Notes: a model not told the origin generated them from the letters alone. DNA of 64,000 nt from Roseiarcus sp963798015 (GCA_963798015.1 CAWCSA010000019.1:119243-183242); one strand, 5' to 3'. Shown: positions 8,348 through 18,557, counted from the stretch's first letter. Numbers and translations: made by a program.

Positions 8348-8558
8348 CGGGGACATCGACTACGAGCGATATGCGCGCGCCGCGAGATTCTCAGAGCTGC
8401 GTAACGCAGGCTCGACGCCGTCGATACGCGGCGGCGACCTTGGGTGCCGCGCAGGCCATGAATCTCGAGGGCGAGATCGGCGCCGTCCACGCCGGAATGA
8501 AGCCGATCTCGTCGTCATCGACCTGCACGATGTTGCGCCGAGAGCGCCAAAGTCTAGA

Positions 8559-9818
8559 TCAATGGGGTACGAAGGGAATGAGGCCGGCGAGCGCCCCAAC
8601 CATATTTCTGAAGGCATGCACCACAGGATTGGGTTTGGGCTGCTGGGCCGCCACGGGTTGCGCTGACGGCGCCGCCTGCGCCTCGGCCGAGGCTTGCGCG
8701 GCGTTGAGCGGCTTTGCTCCCTTCTCGGGTTTCACGGATGCCTCGCGCCGCGCTGGCTCGCCCCGCTCTGCGGGAGCCTTGGCGTCGGTCGCATCAGCCT
8801 TGGCGACCACGACGCGGGTCTCAGACTTACTTGAAAGCTTGGTCGGCAAATCGAGTCTAGACGTCGGCTGATGCGCAACCCCGGCCGCCTCGATCGCGGT
8901 CTTCGGCGCGGGCCTGACGGGCGGCAATGGCGCATGAATTGGGGGCGCCGCTACGCCCGGTTCTGCAGTGGAGGGGGTCGGCGTCGCGAGCTGCGTCGAG
9001 TTGGGCGGAAGCGAAACCGTGGGCACGGGTTTGAGATCAGGAGATTGCGACGCCATCGGCTGAGGGGCCGCGATCGGCGGTGCGGCGGTCGGCGTATTGA
9101 CCGGCGCCGCAAGTGGCTTTGCAGTAGACGCATCGGCGGTCGGCGGCGGCGCCCCGATTGCTGGCGGCGCCAAATCCGACTGCGGCGGATGATTGAGCGA
9201 GAGGTGAGCGTTCGGGTCGATTGGCTGAACTTCGGGACTGGCGCCCTTGCCCGGACCAGGCTGCGTGACGTTGCTCAGCGTCGACCCGGCCCCGCTCGAA
9301 GTCGCGACGGCCGAATTGCTTCGGGGCTGCGTTGTGGTCGGGCCCTCCGTTGCGGCTGTGATGGACGGTGCGTTTGGCAGTCCGGGTTCGGCTCGTTTGA
9401 GCCAGAAGATCGAGCCCAGCACTGCTGCGCCAACCAGGACGAGCGCCGAAACCCTAAATGTCCAGGCCCCGGCGCGTCGTCCCGCCGCCAAATCGGTTCC
9501 GGTCGGATCGTTCGAATATGAATCGTTGGATTCGGGGGCTCGCGGCGGCTCGACGTAGATGGCCCCCGTCTCACCCGGCTTGCTCGACGGCGCCTCGACT
9601 GACGGGCGCAACGAGGTCATTTCGCGTCGTCGCATCGGATCCGTGTCCGTGCGGGTGGGCTCAGACACAGTCCCGGCAGGCGGCCGCGAACGATCCGGAC
9701 TGGGGCCCGAAGAGTCCACGAGGCGCGCCAATTCGGCCAGCAGTTCCTCGGCGTTTGCTTGTTGGCTGCCGGGAGCGCGCGATCGGCGCCCAACTTCATC
9801 GAGATTGTTTTCTGCCAA
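8559..9818 (-). CDS. Proline/alanine-rich protein with one membrane anchor
   Basis: The 419-residue protein has a short N-terminal segment (ANAEELLAELARLVD), one transmembrane helix near residues 124-140 (VSALVLVGAAVLGSIFWL), and a long low-complexity region rich in Pro, Ala and Thr that should lie in the periplasm, ending in a hydrophobic stretch (VVHAFRNMVGALAGLIPFV). No catalytic domain is visible. Periplasmic linkers of this kind occur in cell-envelope proteins of Rhizobiales, but I do not recognise a named family. The start ATG at 9818 gives the full conserved-looking N-terminus (MAENNLDEVGRRSRAPGSQQ). Confidence 0.65.
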   Translation of the reverse strand: MAENNLDEVGRRSRAPGSQQANAEELLAELARLVDSSGPSPDRSRPPAGTVSEPTRTDTDPMRRREMTSLRPSVEAPSSKPGETGAIYVEPPRAPESNDSYSNDPTGTDLAAGRRAGAWTFRVSALVLVGAAVLGSIFWLKRAEPGLPNAPSITAATEGPTTTQPRSNSAVATSSGAGSTLSNVTQPGPGKGASPEVQPIDPNAHLSLNHPPQSDLAPPAIGAPPPTADASTAKPLAAPVNTPTAAPPIAAPQPMASQSPDLKPVPTVSLPPNSTQLATPTPSTAEPGVAAPPIHAPLPPVRPAPKTAIEAAGVAHQPTSRLDLPTKLSSKSETRVVVAKADATDAKAPAERGEPARREASVKPEKGAKPLNAAQASAEAQAAPSAQPVAAQQPKPNPVVHAFRNMVGALAGLIPFVPH

Positions 9819-10630
9819 TCGTAGCCTCGAAACGCTTCGGACATGGATCGCGTGTTCGCGCGCGCCTCATGCGCGCCGTAGGAGGCGAAACCAAGGCCAA
9901 CCGCCCTCCGCGACGTCCGCATCACAACAAGGCCGCGGCCGCCCGACCGATCCCTCACTCCGTGAAGTCTGCCGCGGGCGATTCAGACCGGTCGATTCGC
10001 CGCTAACGCTTTATGCCGATGAAGGATTTGCGCAGACTTCCTGTGGTGGACGCGGTCCTGCAAAACCGGTCTGCGAGGGTCCAATTTCCCACCTCCAGGG
10101 AAAAGAACGGGGAATCCTTCGAATTTCGGCTACTTACGGCGCAAAGCGTCCTCTGGAAACTTCGCATTATCAGAGCGTTACCGGCGAATTCCCTAAGAAC
10201 CGGAACCGGGTATTCGTCTTCGCGAAAAGGCAATTCGATTTGCTCAATTGGGAATAGGCGCTCCGAAAAAGGGAGGCCCGCGGCAACTGGTGCCGCCGCA
10301 TGGCGCCGGCCCAGCATTCGCGCATTTTCGCTCGACGAGGCAACGCGCCCAACCGAGCTGCAAACGGATACGCGACGCCGTTTTTTGGCGGCAACCGTTG
10401 AGTTTCTCGCGACGCCAGTGTGTATTAGACGCGCTAGGGAATCAACCGGAGAAAGTCCGATGATCATCCTATTGCACACTGACTACATTGCGCCCTGACT
10501 ACCTGAAAGACTTTAGCACCATCGCCCGACTAATTTGCGGCGGCGACGCGCCATGGCTCGCCAGCCGCTGTGGCGCTCTTTGCTCGCAAGGATGTCTACG
10601 ATTGCTGACTAGAAAACGGGGCGACCTGCT
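9819..10630. other. Long intergenic region without a convincing gene
   Basis: No reading frame here has recognisable domains. The only item of note is a 13-codon frame at 10460-10498 (+) that follows GGAGAAA and ends in TGA; it could be a leader peptide or chance. A TTGAGT/TATTAG-like pair lies about 40 bases upstream of it. The space probably contains the 5' region of the minus-strand gene ending at 9818. Confidence 0.4.
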
Positions 10631-12929
10631 TTAGTGGTCAGCGGCCCGACCCGCCCGTTGCTCGGAGCCGCGCGACAAGTCGACAAGCTGCTTCCTCAGG
10701 CAAAGATTCAGAACTCCGGTCACGAGGCCGTCGATTCGCAGCGGCAAGTCGCGTAAGCGCTGGCCGGTCGCGTGGAAGATCGCATTGGCGAGCGCTGCTG
10801 ACGTTCCCACAATGCCGATTTCGCCGATGCCCTTTACGCCGAGCGGGTTGATCAGCCGGTCCTCCTCCGGGACCATGATGATGTGAACCTCGCCGACGTC
10901 AGCGTTCACGGGGATCATGTAGTCGGCCAGGTTTGTGTTCACATAACGCGACGTGCGTGGGTCGATCTCCGTCTGCTCGTGGAGGGCGGAGCCAATGCCC
11001 CAGATCATGCCGCCCATGTACTGGCTGTGCGCGGTGCGCGGGTTCAAGATTTCGGCCCGATGCGAAGGCCCCGACCATCCTGGGTACGCGAATTTCGCGG
11101 GTTCGCGCGTGAACGCGCACTTCGACGAACTGCGCGCCAAACGCGAACTGGATACGGTCTGGCAACCGCGCGCCGCCCATGGGCATCGCCGCACCCCGAT
11201 AGAGAGCCTGCACGCCGTCCTTAGCCACGCCATGCGGCAGCGACTCCGCATAGTCCTCAAGGGCGCCCATGCCTCGGTCTTTCATGGCCGCGATAACATC
11301 CGGAGCGGGCTTACCATCCTGCCCCAGACGCATGCGGAGAGAGCCGCAAGCCTGCGCGACCACCGTGCAAACGCTGGCGGTCGAGATCGACCCGCCAGCC
11401 ACCGGGGCGGGCGGCAAATCGGTATCGCCGAGGGAGACTGAAACCTTGTCGACAGCAATGCCAAGATGCCCGGCGGCGGTCTGCGCCACGACCGTGTAAA
11501 GGCCGTTGCCGATCTCATGGCCGGCTGTCTCGACCAGCGCGCGGCCGTCTGAAAAGACGCGAACACGCGCCGTCGCCGCCGCCATCTGGGTCGGGTAGGC
11601 GGAGGCGGCACACCCGCACCCGACCAACCAATCACCGTCGCGCTTCGACCCCGGCGTCTGATCGCGCGCTTTCCAGCCGAACGCCTCTGCAGCTTGATCG
11701 AAACAGGTCATGAGGGCGCGGCTTGTGTAGGGCAACCCTTTGATCGGCTCTGTCTGCGTGTCGTTGACGCGGCGCAGTTCGATCGGATCCATCTTCAGCG
11801 CAACCGCAAGTTCGTCCATCGCGCTTTCGAGAGCAAAGAAATAGGGCGTTTCGGCTGGCGCTCGCATGAAGCCTGGCGTCGAGCGGTCGGCGCGCACGAT
11901 CCTCACATTGCTGGCGACGTTGGGGCAGGCGTACATCCGCGTTGAAGCGTCTGTGCCGGCGACCGCGTAAGGATCGGCTCGAGACGTGACCTCGAACCCT
12001 TCGTGATTGAGCGCCTGAAGTTTTCCATCCGGCGTCGCCGCGAGTTGGATGCGGTGCCGCGTCTCCGCCCGGAATGTCGCAATCGTAAAGCCCTGTTCGC
12101 GGGTGGGCACGAGTTTCACTGGCCTGCCGAGTCTCCGGGCTGCGATCGCGACAATCGCCGTCCGTTGGGTGAGAGCGCCCTTGGAGCCGAAGGCGCCGCC
12201 GACATAGCGGCTGATAACCCGGATCTGACTGGGCTCGACGCCAAGCTGCGCTGCGAGCCCGTTTTTGATCCCATAAACATTCTGGCTCGGCTCATGGACG
12301 GTCAGCTGCGCGCCATTCCAAACGCATTGGGTCGCGAACAGTTCGATCGGATTGTGGTGCTGAGTCGGAGTCGAATAGCCGACATCGATTTTAACAGGAG
12401 CGGCTTCATAAGCCGCCGCGAAATCTCCGACTTTGGGATCGTCGTGTTTCTTGTTCTGCCCAGCGAGTTTCTGTTCAAGCGTCCCTTTCGAATCGAATGT
12501 TGCAGCTGACGGCTGCTCCTCGTATTCGACGCCAATTTGGTAGGCGGCGTCCTGGGCTACCTCCAGGGTTTCGCCAACCACCACCGCGATCGTTTGGCCG
12601 GCGTAGGCGATCTCGGCGGAGCCAAGCGGAACCACGGAATTCGAAGCTGGACCGCCTTCCGTGAAGTATTTCACTTTGCGAATGTCGCCGCCGATCGTTT
12701 GATAGGTAAGAATGTCCAGCACGCCGGGCAAAGCGCGTGCGGCTCTGAGATCGAAGGATTTGATTCGTCCTTTCGCGATCCGGCTTGAGAGCAGGTAAGC
12801 ATAGGCGGCGTCGGGGAGCGCCACATCCGCCGCATAGAGCGCCTTACCGGTGACTTTGACGCGGGCGTCATAACGCGGAATGGGTTGGCCCATATTGCCG
12901 ACGGGCGCGGGAGCAGCTGGATCGATCAT
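10631..12929 (-). pseudogene. paoC: Aldehyde oxidase molybdenum-binding subunit, PaoC-like, frameshifted
   Basis: This is the large Mo-cofactor subunit of the xanthine oxidase family. Seen are the N-terminal GKALYAADVALPDAAYAYLL, Mo-pterin loops (VGGAFGSKG, MRAPAETP) and the C-terminal GVKGIGEIG with the catalytic Glu. ATG at 12929 is two bases after the FAD-subunit stop. At about 11049-11053 one extra A (on the coding strand CGAAATC instead of CGAATC) shifts the frame. Upstream it reads GAFASGRNLEP, downstream NPRTAHSQYMGGMIWGIG in another frame. Corrected, the subunit is full length (about 765 residues). The call as pseudogene is provisional, because the rest is well conserved and the indel could be an assembly error. 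Confidence 0.82.
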
Positions 12930-12931
12930 CT

Positions 12932-13955
12932 TCAGCCCTCCAGTTTGGCGGCTTGCAGCAACGCGCGAACCAATGTCGATTGGCCCAGCGCGACCTTGAA
13001 GGCGTTGTGGAACTCGTGGCCTTGCGTCAGCGAATGCAGCTCGAGCCGCGGCTTCGGCGACCGTCTCGGTCAGAGGTTTCCCGGCGAGCGCGTCCTCCGC
13101 CTCCCGCGATCGCCACGGAATCGTAGCCACCCCGCCGAGAGCGATCCGGGCCTCACGGACCTTTGAGCCAACCATGTCGACCGCCACCGCGGCGGAGGCG
13201 AGAGCAAACTCATAGGACTGCCGATCGCGGACCTTGACGTACAGCGAGCGCCGCGTCCAAGGCCCCCCTGGAACATTGAAGCCGGTGATGAGATCGCCGG
13301 GCGCGAGAACGGTTTCGGCGTTTGGCGTTGCGCCCGGCAATCGATGCAGGGCGGCGAACGGGATAGTTCGGAAGCCGGAAGAGCCTGCGACGGTAAACGT
13401 CGCATCAAGCGCAATCAGACTTTGGGCAAAGTCGCCGGGATAAGTCGCGATGCAGTCGGGACTGCCGCCAAGGATTGCATGCTGTCGGTTAATACCGTCC
13501 ATTGCGGCGCAACCCGAACCGGGATTGCGTTTGTTGCACGCGGTCCACGACGTATCGCGAAAGTACGGGCACCGTGTCCGCTGCAGCACGTTGCCGCCAA
13601 GCGTCGCCATGTTGCGAAGTTGCGCGCTGGCGGCGAGCTGCAAGCTTTGGGAAATGACGGGATAGGATTTGACAATCTCCGGATGGTCGGCGGCGGCCGC
13701 CATCTTGACCATGGCGCCAAGCCGCACGCCGTCGGGTGAAACGGAGATGGCGTCATGGGCGCCGACGAGCGCGCCCAGATCCACCACCTTGGCCGGCCGC
13801 ATGACGTCGAGCTTCATCAGGTCGATGAGCGTTGTGCCTCCGGCGAGATATTCGACAGGCGCCCGACCCTGGACCAAAGGGAGCTGCGCGAGCATCGAAG
13901 CCGCCCGAATTGCGGTGACTTCGCTCGAAGCACGGTCATAGACGAATGGACGCAT
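12932..13955 (-). pseudogene. paoB: Aldehyde oxidase FAD-binding subunit, PaoB-like, frameshifted near the end
   Basis: The protein has the CO-dehydrogenase-type flavoprotein pattern: LAGGTTLIDLMK (FAD loop), MATLGGNVLQRTRCPYFRD and the PaoB-type extra 4Fe-4S cysteine region (CPYFRD, TACNKRNPGSGCAAM). ATG at 13955 is four bases after the 2Fe-2S subunit stop. Near 13015-13025 the frame is lost by one base. The natural C-terminus, HEFHNAFKVALGQSTLVRALL, continues in another frame and stops at 12932, just before the Mo subunit. Left uncorrected, the frame runs straight into paoC and makes an artificial fusion of over 1000 residues. Confidence 0.82.
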
Positions 13956-13959
13956 CGCC

Positions 13960-14577
13960 TCAGCCCTCCATCTGCGCTTTGGCTTGGGCGACTGCGGAGA
14001 CAATGTTCGGATAAGCGGCGCAACGACACAGATTGCCGCTCATGTATTCGCGGATCGCATCGTCATCACCCGCGTGGCCTTCCTTCACGCAGCCGATGGC
14101 CGACATGATTTGGCCCGGCGTGCAATAGCCGCACTGGAACGCGTCATTGTCGATGAAGGCCTGCTGCATTGGATGAAGCGGTCCGTCCGCACGCGACAAC
14201 CCTTCGACTGTGCTGACCCGATGGCCTTGGGCCGCAATCGCAAGCGTGAGGCATGAAAGGACCCGCACACCGTCAATGTGCACCGTGCAGGCCCCACATT
14301 GTCCATGGTCGCAGCCCTTCTTTGATCCCGTCAGCCCGATATGCTCCCGTAAGGCGTCGAGCAGGGTCGTCCGGACGTCTAGTCCGAGTCGGTAAACGTC
14401 ACCGTTGACGGAGAGAGTGACAGGAGCCGGGTTGTCGCTGGGCGCGAGCGCCGCCGGCTCGGCCAAGGCCCCGTCGACCCGGGCGCCAACAAACGGGAGA
14501 GCTGCGGTGGAGACAGAGGCGCCGAGAAAACGGCGTCGGTCGACAGATTGTGGTTCATCGCTGCGTCTGATCGGCAT
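13960..14577 (-). CDS. paoA: Aldehyde oxidase 2Fe-2S subunit, PaoA-like, Tat-exported
   Basis: The 205-residue subunit has a twin-arginine signal (DRRRFLGASVSTAALPFV), the plant-type 2Fe-2S motif (KKGCDHGQCGACTVHIDG) and the second cluster with CGYCTPG and CRCAAYP. The complex is therefore periplasmic, carrying Mo and FAD subunits by hitch-hiking export, and oxidises aldehydes to acids. ATG 14577 is chosen because GGAGG lies about five to nine bases upstream and it starts the signal peptide correctly; a longer frame from 14637 adds nothing recognisable. It is the first gene of paoABC. No separate XdhC/PaoD maturation gene is visible nearby. Confidence 0.88.
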   Translation of the reverse strand: MPIRRSDEPQSVDRRRFLGASVSTAALPFVGARVDGALAEPAALAPSDNPAPVTLSVNGDVYRLGLDVRTTLLDALREHIGLTGSKKGCDHGQCGACTVHIDGVRVLSCLTLAIAAQGHRVSTVEGLSRADGPLHPMQQAFIDNDAFQCGYCTPGQIMSAIGCVKEGHAGDDDAIREYMSGNLCRCAAYPNIVSAVAQAKAQMEG

Positions 14578-14706
14578 GAACGCCTCCACTGCCCGAAAAC
14601 GGCTCTCAAGCCCGCGAGGGCGCATCCCGAGGCGCATATCGCCGAGGGACGCTCCTCTAAATGTCGCCTTGTCCGAAAGCGTTCCCCAGTCGTGGAGTTA
14701 GTTGAA

Positions 14707-14761
14707 TCACGTGCGCGTGAAGTGCCGTTGCCTAGTTCTACCGCAGCGATAGCTTGAACTA
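14707..14761. promoter_or_regulatory. Two inverted repeats upstream of paoA
   Basis: The 412-bp gap between paoA and the MFS gene has no convincing gene. It contains TCACG-TGCG-CGTGA at 14707-14720 and TAGTTC ... GAACTA (17-bp gap) at 14733-14761, about 130-180 bases upstream of the paoA start. They may be operators for the aldehyde oxidase genes. No matching regulator gene is adjacent. Confidence 0.3.
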
Positions 14762-14989
14762 ACGTACCGACCTGGTCGGGCGCCAATTGCGGCGCACGGA
14801 GCCAGATCGCCCGCTTCTGGACGGGTCTCAAGCCGAAAATCGAGGAGATTTGAGGGAGCCTGCGTTTCGACTGAGGAGGCTCGAACGCCACGCAACGATC
14901 GCGATCCACCACTGAATTGTTAGGCGGAGGGTCAGGTCGGGGGCGCGTGTTATGGCGGCGGCGGGCACGCGATGACGAGGTGTCGAGAA

Positions 14990-16192
14990 CTAGATTAGAT
15001 TCGACCCCAATGGATTGATCGAGATCTGGCGCATCGCAAATGCGATTGGCAACGCAGCGGCGCAAAGCAGCGCCATGACCCAGAACGCGCGCGGGCCAAA
15101 CGCGCCGTAGAGTGGACCGGACACCAGTGTCATGATGGCGGTCATCGTACCGACGGCGATGGCGCCGTATATCGCCTGAGCTGTCGCTGCCAGGGCCGGC
15201 GGGACAACCACAGACAGCATCTGCATGCAGGCCAGGTGCAACAGGGCGAATGTGAGGCCATGCAGCGGTTCCACGAGCACCATCGCCGGGAGCCAGGCAG
15301 TAACAGCCGTGACGCTCCAACGAACTATTCCCGCGCTGGCAGCCAGCGCGGCCGCGCCGGCTGGCCCAAGCCACCTTAGTAGCGCGGGACCCACCACCAC
15401 GAAAACGACAACCTCCGCTAGGACCCCCTCTGACCACAATAGCCCCGCCGTGCCGGGACCGATGCCTCCCTCCTGCCAGCGCAACACCTCGAAGCCATCG
15501 TGCAGCGCGTGGCTGCTGAGAACCAGCGCCGCCAGCGCCATGAGAGGCAAGAAGCCAGGCACAGCAAACAGGGCGCGGACATTGGCTTGCCGTGGCGCCA
15601 CGGGCCGGTCCAGCGCGTTTCGGGGAAGCTGCAACGCCGCCACTGCCGCGAGCGCAAGCATCGTCCCGTTCATCCAGACGATGCTGTCGAAGCTCGTCGC
15701 TCCGACAACCTGACCGGCGACCACGGAGCCCACAACAAAGGCGGCCGACGCCCCACCGCGCACCCACCCATATTGAAACCGGCCTGGCGCTGCAGCGAGC
15801 GTCATCGCGTCGGAAATCGGCACGATGGGTGCGAGCGCTGACGCGTGCGCGACACTGACAAGCAGGAAGATCGCAAACCCAGCGGGAAGACCATACCCGA
15901 ACGCGATGACAGCCGCGAGGGCGATCGACAAAGCGAGCGTTTGCTGGTGCTTGCCGAGCCGATCTGCAAGGCGAGAAATGGCCGGCCCGATGATCAGTCG
16001 GATGCCGGTTCCCGCAGCTAGCACCGCGCTGATCTCCGAAGGCCCGAGCCCGCGCTCATGAAGGAGCGCGGGCAGGAACGGGGACGCGACCCCGAAGGCC
16101 GCGAACAGAGTGCAGTAGAGAAGTAAAAAGCGATCGAACGACCCAAGCGCTAATCGGGCTTCGGCTAAGGACCGTCGTGACGGAAGGCTCAT
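14990..16192 (-). CDS. MFS transporter, HcaT/LacY-like (MFS_1-like family)
   Basis: The 400-residue protein has twelve predicted membrane helices. The first begins FDRFLLLYCTLFAAFGVASPFLPALL, followed by LGPSEISAVLAAGTGIRLIIGP and the loop SRLADRLGK, as in the phenylpropionate/nucleoside-type MFS group. ATG at 16192. It lies upstream of and in the same direction as paoABC but 400 bp away, so it may or may not be co-transcribed. The substrate is unknown; import or export of an aromatic acid or aldehyde would fit the neighbouring oxidase but is conjecture. Confidence 0.82.
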   Translation of the reverse strand: MSLPSRRSLAEARLALGSFDRFLLLYCTLFAAFGVASPFLPALLHERGLGPSEISAVLAAGTGIRLIIGPAISRLADRLGKHQQTLALSIALAAVIAFGYGLPAGFAIFLLVSVAHASALAPIVPISDAMTLAAAPGRFQYGWVRGGASAAFVVGSVVAGQVVGATSFDSIVWMNGTMLALAAVAALQLPRNALDRPVAPRQANVRALFAVPGFLPLMALAALVLSSHALHDGFEVLRWQEGGIGPGTAGLLWSEGVLAEVVVFVVVGPALLRWLGPAGAAALAASAGIVRWSVTAVTAWLPAMVLVEPLHGLTFALLHLACMQMLSVVVPPALAATAQAIYGAIAVGTMTAIMTLVSGPLYGAFGPRAFWVMALLCAAALPIAFAMRQISINPLGSNLI

Positions 16193-16213
16193 ACTCTACC
16201 GACGTCCTTGGTT

Positions 16214-16591
16214 CCCCGCCGGAATGGCGCTTGGCAGAACCGGCGAGCCCGGATCGCCTTTGAGTTCATGTCGACCTTTATCTTCGACGACGAACAGGCC
16301 TGCGATCTGTCACCGCACGGCCGGCGTGATGAGCATTGTTCCCGGCTCGGCAGCGCTTTGCAACCGAGCGGCGAGATCGGGCGGGTTGTCCCATAGGGCG
16401 CTACCAGCGGTCGTCGCACCGAAAATGAAAGTTAGAAATATCGCGAGCCCCCGGCCGCGCGCCCAATCTGGCAACGCGACTTGGGCCGAAACGTATAGCT
16501 TGGTCAGCACCACCGTCCACGATGCACCGGCGAGTAGCAGCGCCGCAGTCGTAAGAGCGTAGAGCGTGGCGATGAAGAGGCTTGATTGTCC
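16214..16591 (-). pseudogene. Joined remnants of an MFS exporter and a class III cyclase
   Basis: On the minus strand, 16591-16391 encodes the penultimate part of an MFS exporter (LLLAGASWTVVLTKLYVSAQ, then LPDWARGRGLAIF, ending GATTAGSALW). Without a break the frame changes character at 16390 to the end of a class III adenylate/guanylate cyclase domain (PPDLAARLQSAAEPGTMLIT), meets a stop at 16310, and goes on as cyclase-like sequence (GLFVVEDKGRHELKG) to about 16214. Neither gene has its other half here. This is a deletion junction between two decaying genes. Confidence 0.6.
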
Positions 16592-17028
16592 TTTTTTCAC
16601 AGGGTCGCCTTTCGGAGGCGTCCTGCGTGTCTCGGCTGCACGCTTGAGACTTGAAGCCGCGAGAGCCGATTTCGTTCCTGCTGCCTTGCCCAGGGGCGAA
16701 CATCGCCTCGCGCTCAAATCTGGGCTATCGGCTATTTGTAGCCGCAACAAGGGAACTGCGGACGCCGATTCTGTCGGTAAGCGAAAGGTCATCAACGCCG
16801 GGCAATGGTGCGACCCGTCTCGCGCGGGCCTCACGATTGGCGCGTGTCACAGTCTTCGCGGGCGCTTACCTCGCTGACAGACGGGCGGCGATGACGCGCG
16901 GACGATGGCCTCGACCGGAGACCGGCGCATCAAGTGCTTCCCGCTCACGCGCCAGGAGTGGTAGACCCTAGCAGGCTGCTGAAAAAGTCACTGCGTTTGC
17001 GCAACGAGGAGTGCGGACGCGGTTTTTT

Positions 17029-17067
17029 GCAGGCGGGCGCGGCTCAACTGCAGGCGGGCGCGGCTCA
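17029..17067. repeat. Two-copy 18-bp direct repeat inside the IS5 end
   Basis: GCAGGCGGGCGCGGCTCA occurs at 17029-17046 and again at 17050-17067, separated by ACT, between the left inverted repeat and the transposase stop. Confidence 0.8.
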
Positions 17068-17112
17068 TTTTCGAGGTTTTGGCCGACCGTGGGGTCATTG
17101 TTCTCTGGCTCT

Positions 17113-18246
17113 TCATGTCGCTGGACGCAGTTCGCCCCTCGGGGCGATAAGCTTGGGCAGGCGGACGATGTTGTAGGCGGCCATGGGGAAGACGAAAGCG
17201 GCGCGGACCTTGTCGAGGCCGCGCACCTTCACCTGCGCCAGACCGCCGACTGTCTTCGTCCAGCCGAAGCCTTCCTCGATGCGCTTGCGCAGCCGCTGGC
17301 TGATCGCATAGCCCACGCTCGCGGCGACCTCGCTCGGGACCGCGGTCTTGCGCGCCAAGCCGTTCTTGCTCACCGTCCCGTTGATCGCGACGTGCGGTGC
17401 GATTCCGCGCGCCTTCAGGCCCTCGACGAAAGCCTCAGCGTCGTAGCCCTTGTCGGCGCCGAGGGTCGCGCCAAAGGGCAAGCGCTGGCTGAAAGCAGCA
17501 GCCGCCTCGCGCTCGGCCGTTCCGGTCGCCAGCGTCGCCTCGGCTGCCGCCACGAGCCCGTTGCGGTTCTCCATCAAGACGTGGCCAAGATAGGCGAGAC
17601 GGCTCTCGTGGCCTGCGCCCTTGCGAAAGAGCCGTGCGTCCTTGTCCGTTGTCGAGGCGTGCGTCGCGTTCGATCGCTTGGTCTTGCGGAAGTCGACCTC
17701 GCGGTTGCGCCCCGGCGGCGGCTCACCCGGGCCGCTCCCAGGGCCTTCGCCCGAGGCGTTCTTCGGACGGAAGCTCTTCATCGACGCCCAGGCTTTCAAT
17801 AGCGTTCCATCGACCGAAAAATGCTCGGCGCTCAAAAGCCGCTTCACCTCCGGCAGGGCGATGAGCGAAGACAGAAACTCTTGCGCGATCTCGTGGGTGA
17901 GCAGGCGGTCGCGGTTCTTCGAGAAGGTCGAGGCGTCGAAGATCTTCTCGTCGATCGACAACCCGACGAACCAGCGAAACAGCATGTCGAACTCCAGCCG
18001 TTCGACCAGCTGCCGCTCCGAGCGGATCGAATAGAGAAGCTGCAACAGCGTCGCCCGCAGCAACCGCTCCGGCGGGATGGAGGGACGCCCGATCCCGTCG
18101 TAAAGCGCCGAAAACCTCGCGTCGAGCTCGGCCAGCGCCCCATTCGTCAGCCGCCGCATCGCTCGCAGCGGATGCTTCGCCGGGATGCGCGCCTCGAGGT
18201 CGACGTAAGAGAACAACGCCCCGCTCGTCCGATCCTCGCCCCGCAT
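17113..18246 (-). CDS. IS5-family transposase
   Basis: The 377-residue DDE transposase has an N-terminal helical region (HPLRAMRRLTNGAL, RPSIPPERLLRATLLQLLYS), the first acidic residue in HFSVDGTLLKAW, the second in LGADKGYDAEAF and the YREK-like region RKRIEEGFGWTKTVGG near the end. It fills the element and looks complete. Confidence 0.92.
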   Translation of the reverse strand: MRGEDRTSGALFSYVDLEARIPAKHPLRAMRRLTNGALAELDARFSALYDGIGRPSIPPERLLRATLLQLLYSIRSERQLVERLEFDMLFRWFVGLSIDEKIFDASTFSKNRDRLLTHEIAQEFLSSLIALPEVKRLLSAEHFSVDGTLLKAWASMKSFRPKNASGEGPGSGPGEPPPGRNREVDFRKTKRSNATHASTTDKDARLFRKGAGHESRLAYLGHVLMENRNGLVAAAEATLATGTAEREAAAAFSQRLPFGATLGADKGYDAEAFVEGLKARGIAPHVAINGTVSKNGLARKTAVPSEVAASVGYAISQRLRKRIEEGFGWTKTVGGLAQVKVRGLDKVRAAFVFPMAAYNIVRLPKLIAPRGELRPAT

Positions 18247-18557
18247 CCGCTTCCCCCCAAATCGCTGGTCGAGCCCACAAAATCATGCGGCAAAGGCAAA
18301 CACCAGGCCCCTCTCGGCCGACTTCTTCAGCAGCCTGCTAGTGCAGAGAAGGCCGATCAAGGCCGCTCGAGCCATCTCTGGTGTTCCCCGGTCTCTATGC
18401 GTTGCCAGGCGCGGTGAACTCGAAAGATCAACTCACGCCGTCTTGTGAGCGCGCCTGACGCGCGAGGCCGCCCGCAATCTTAAACCCGAGGAAAGCGGCA
18501 CGAATCGCCGCGCTCGGCGTTGCAGCCGAGGGCAAGTCGTTTGCTCGGAGCAGATCG

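Larger units (their letters stand above)
16972..18337 (-). mobile_element. IS5-family insertion sequence (IS5 group)
   Basis: Inverted ends match: CAGGCTGCTGAAAAAGTC on the left and CAGGCTGCTGAAGAAGTC (reverse complement) on the right. Both are flanked by CTAG (16968-16971 and 18338-18341), the YTAR duplication expected for the IS5 group. The element is 1366 bp with one intact transposase gene, so it may be active. It separates the MFS/cyclase debris from the catalase remnant. Confidence 0.85.

Noticed and set aside
10013..10498. A 161-codon plus-strand frame in the gap before paoC
   Set aside because: No domain, unlikely composition, and an equally long antisense frame covers the same DNA.
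10899..14003. A single 1034-residue FAD-Mo subunit fusion
   Set aside because: The join lacks the FAD subunit's real C-terminus, which is present with a proper stop in another frame just before a good paoC start; the fusion comes from a frameshift.
14379..15767. A 462-codon open frame on the minus strand
   Set aside because: It lies over paoA and the MFS gene in a different frame and is made of Arg/Gly-rich shadow sequence with no domain.
17029..17067. Short tandem repeat considered as the start of a CRISPR or VNTR array
   Set aside because: Only two units with a 3-bp spacer, located inside an IS end.
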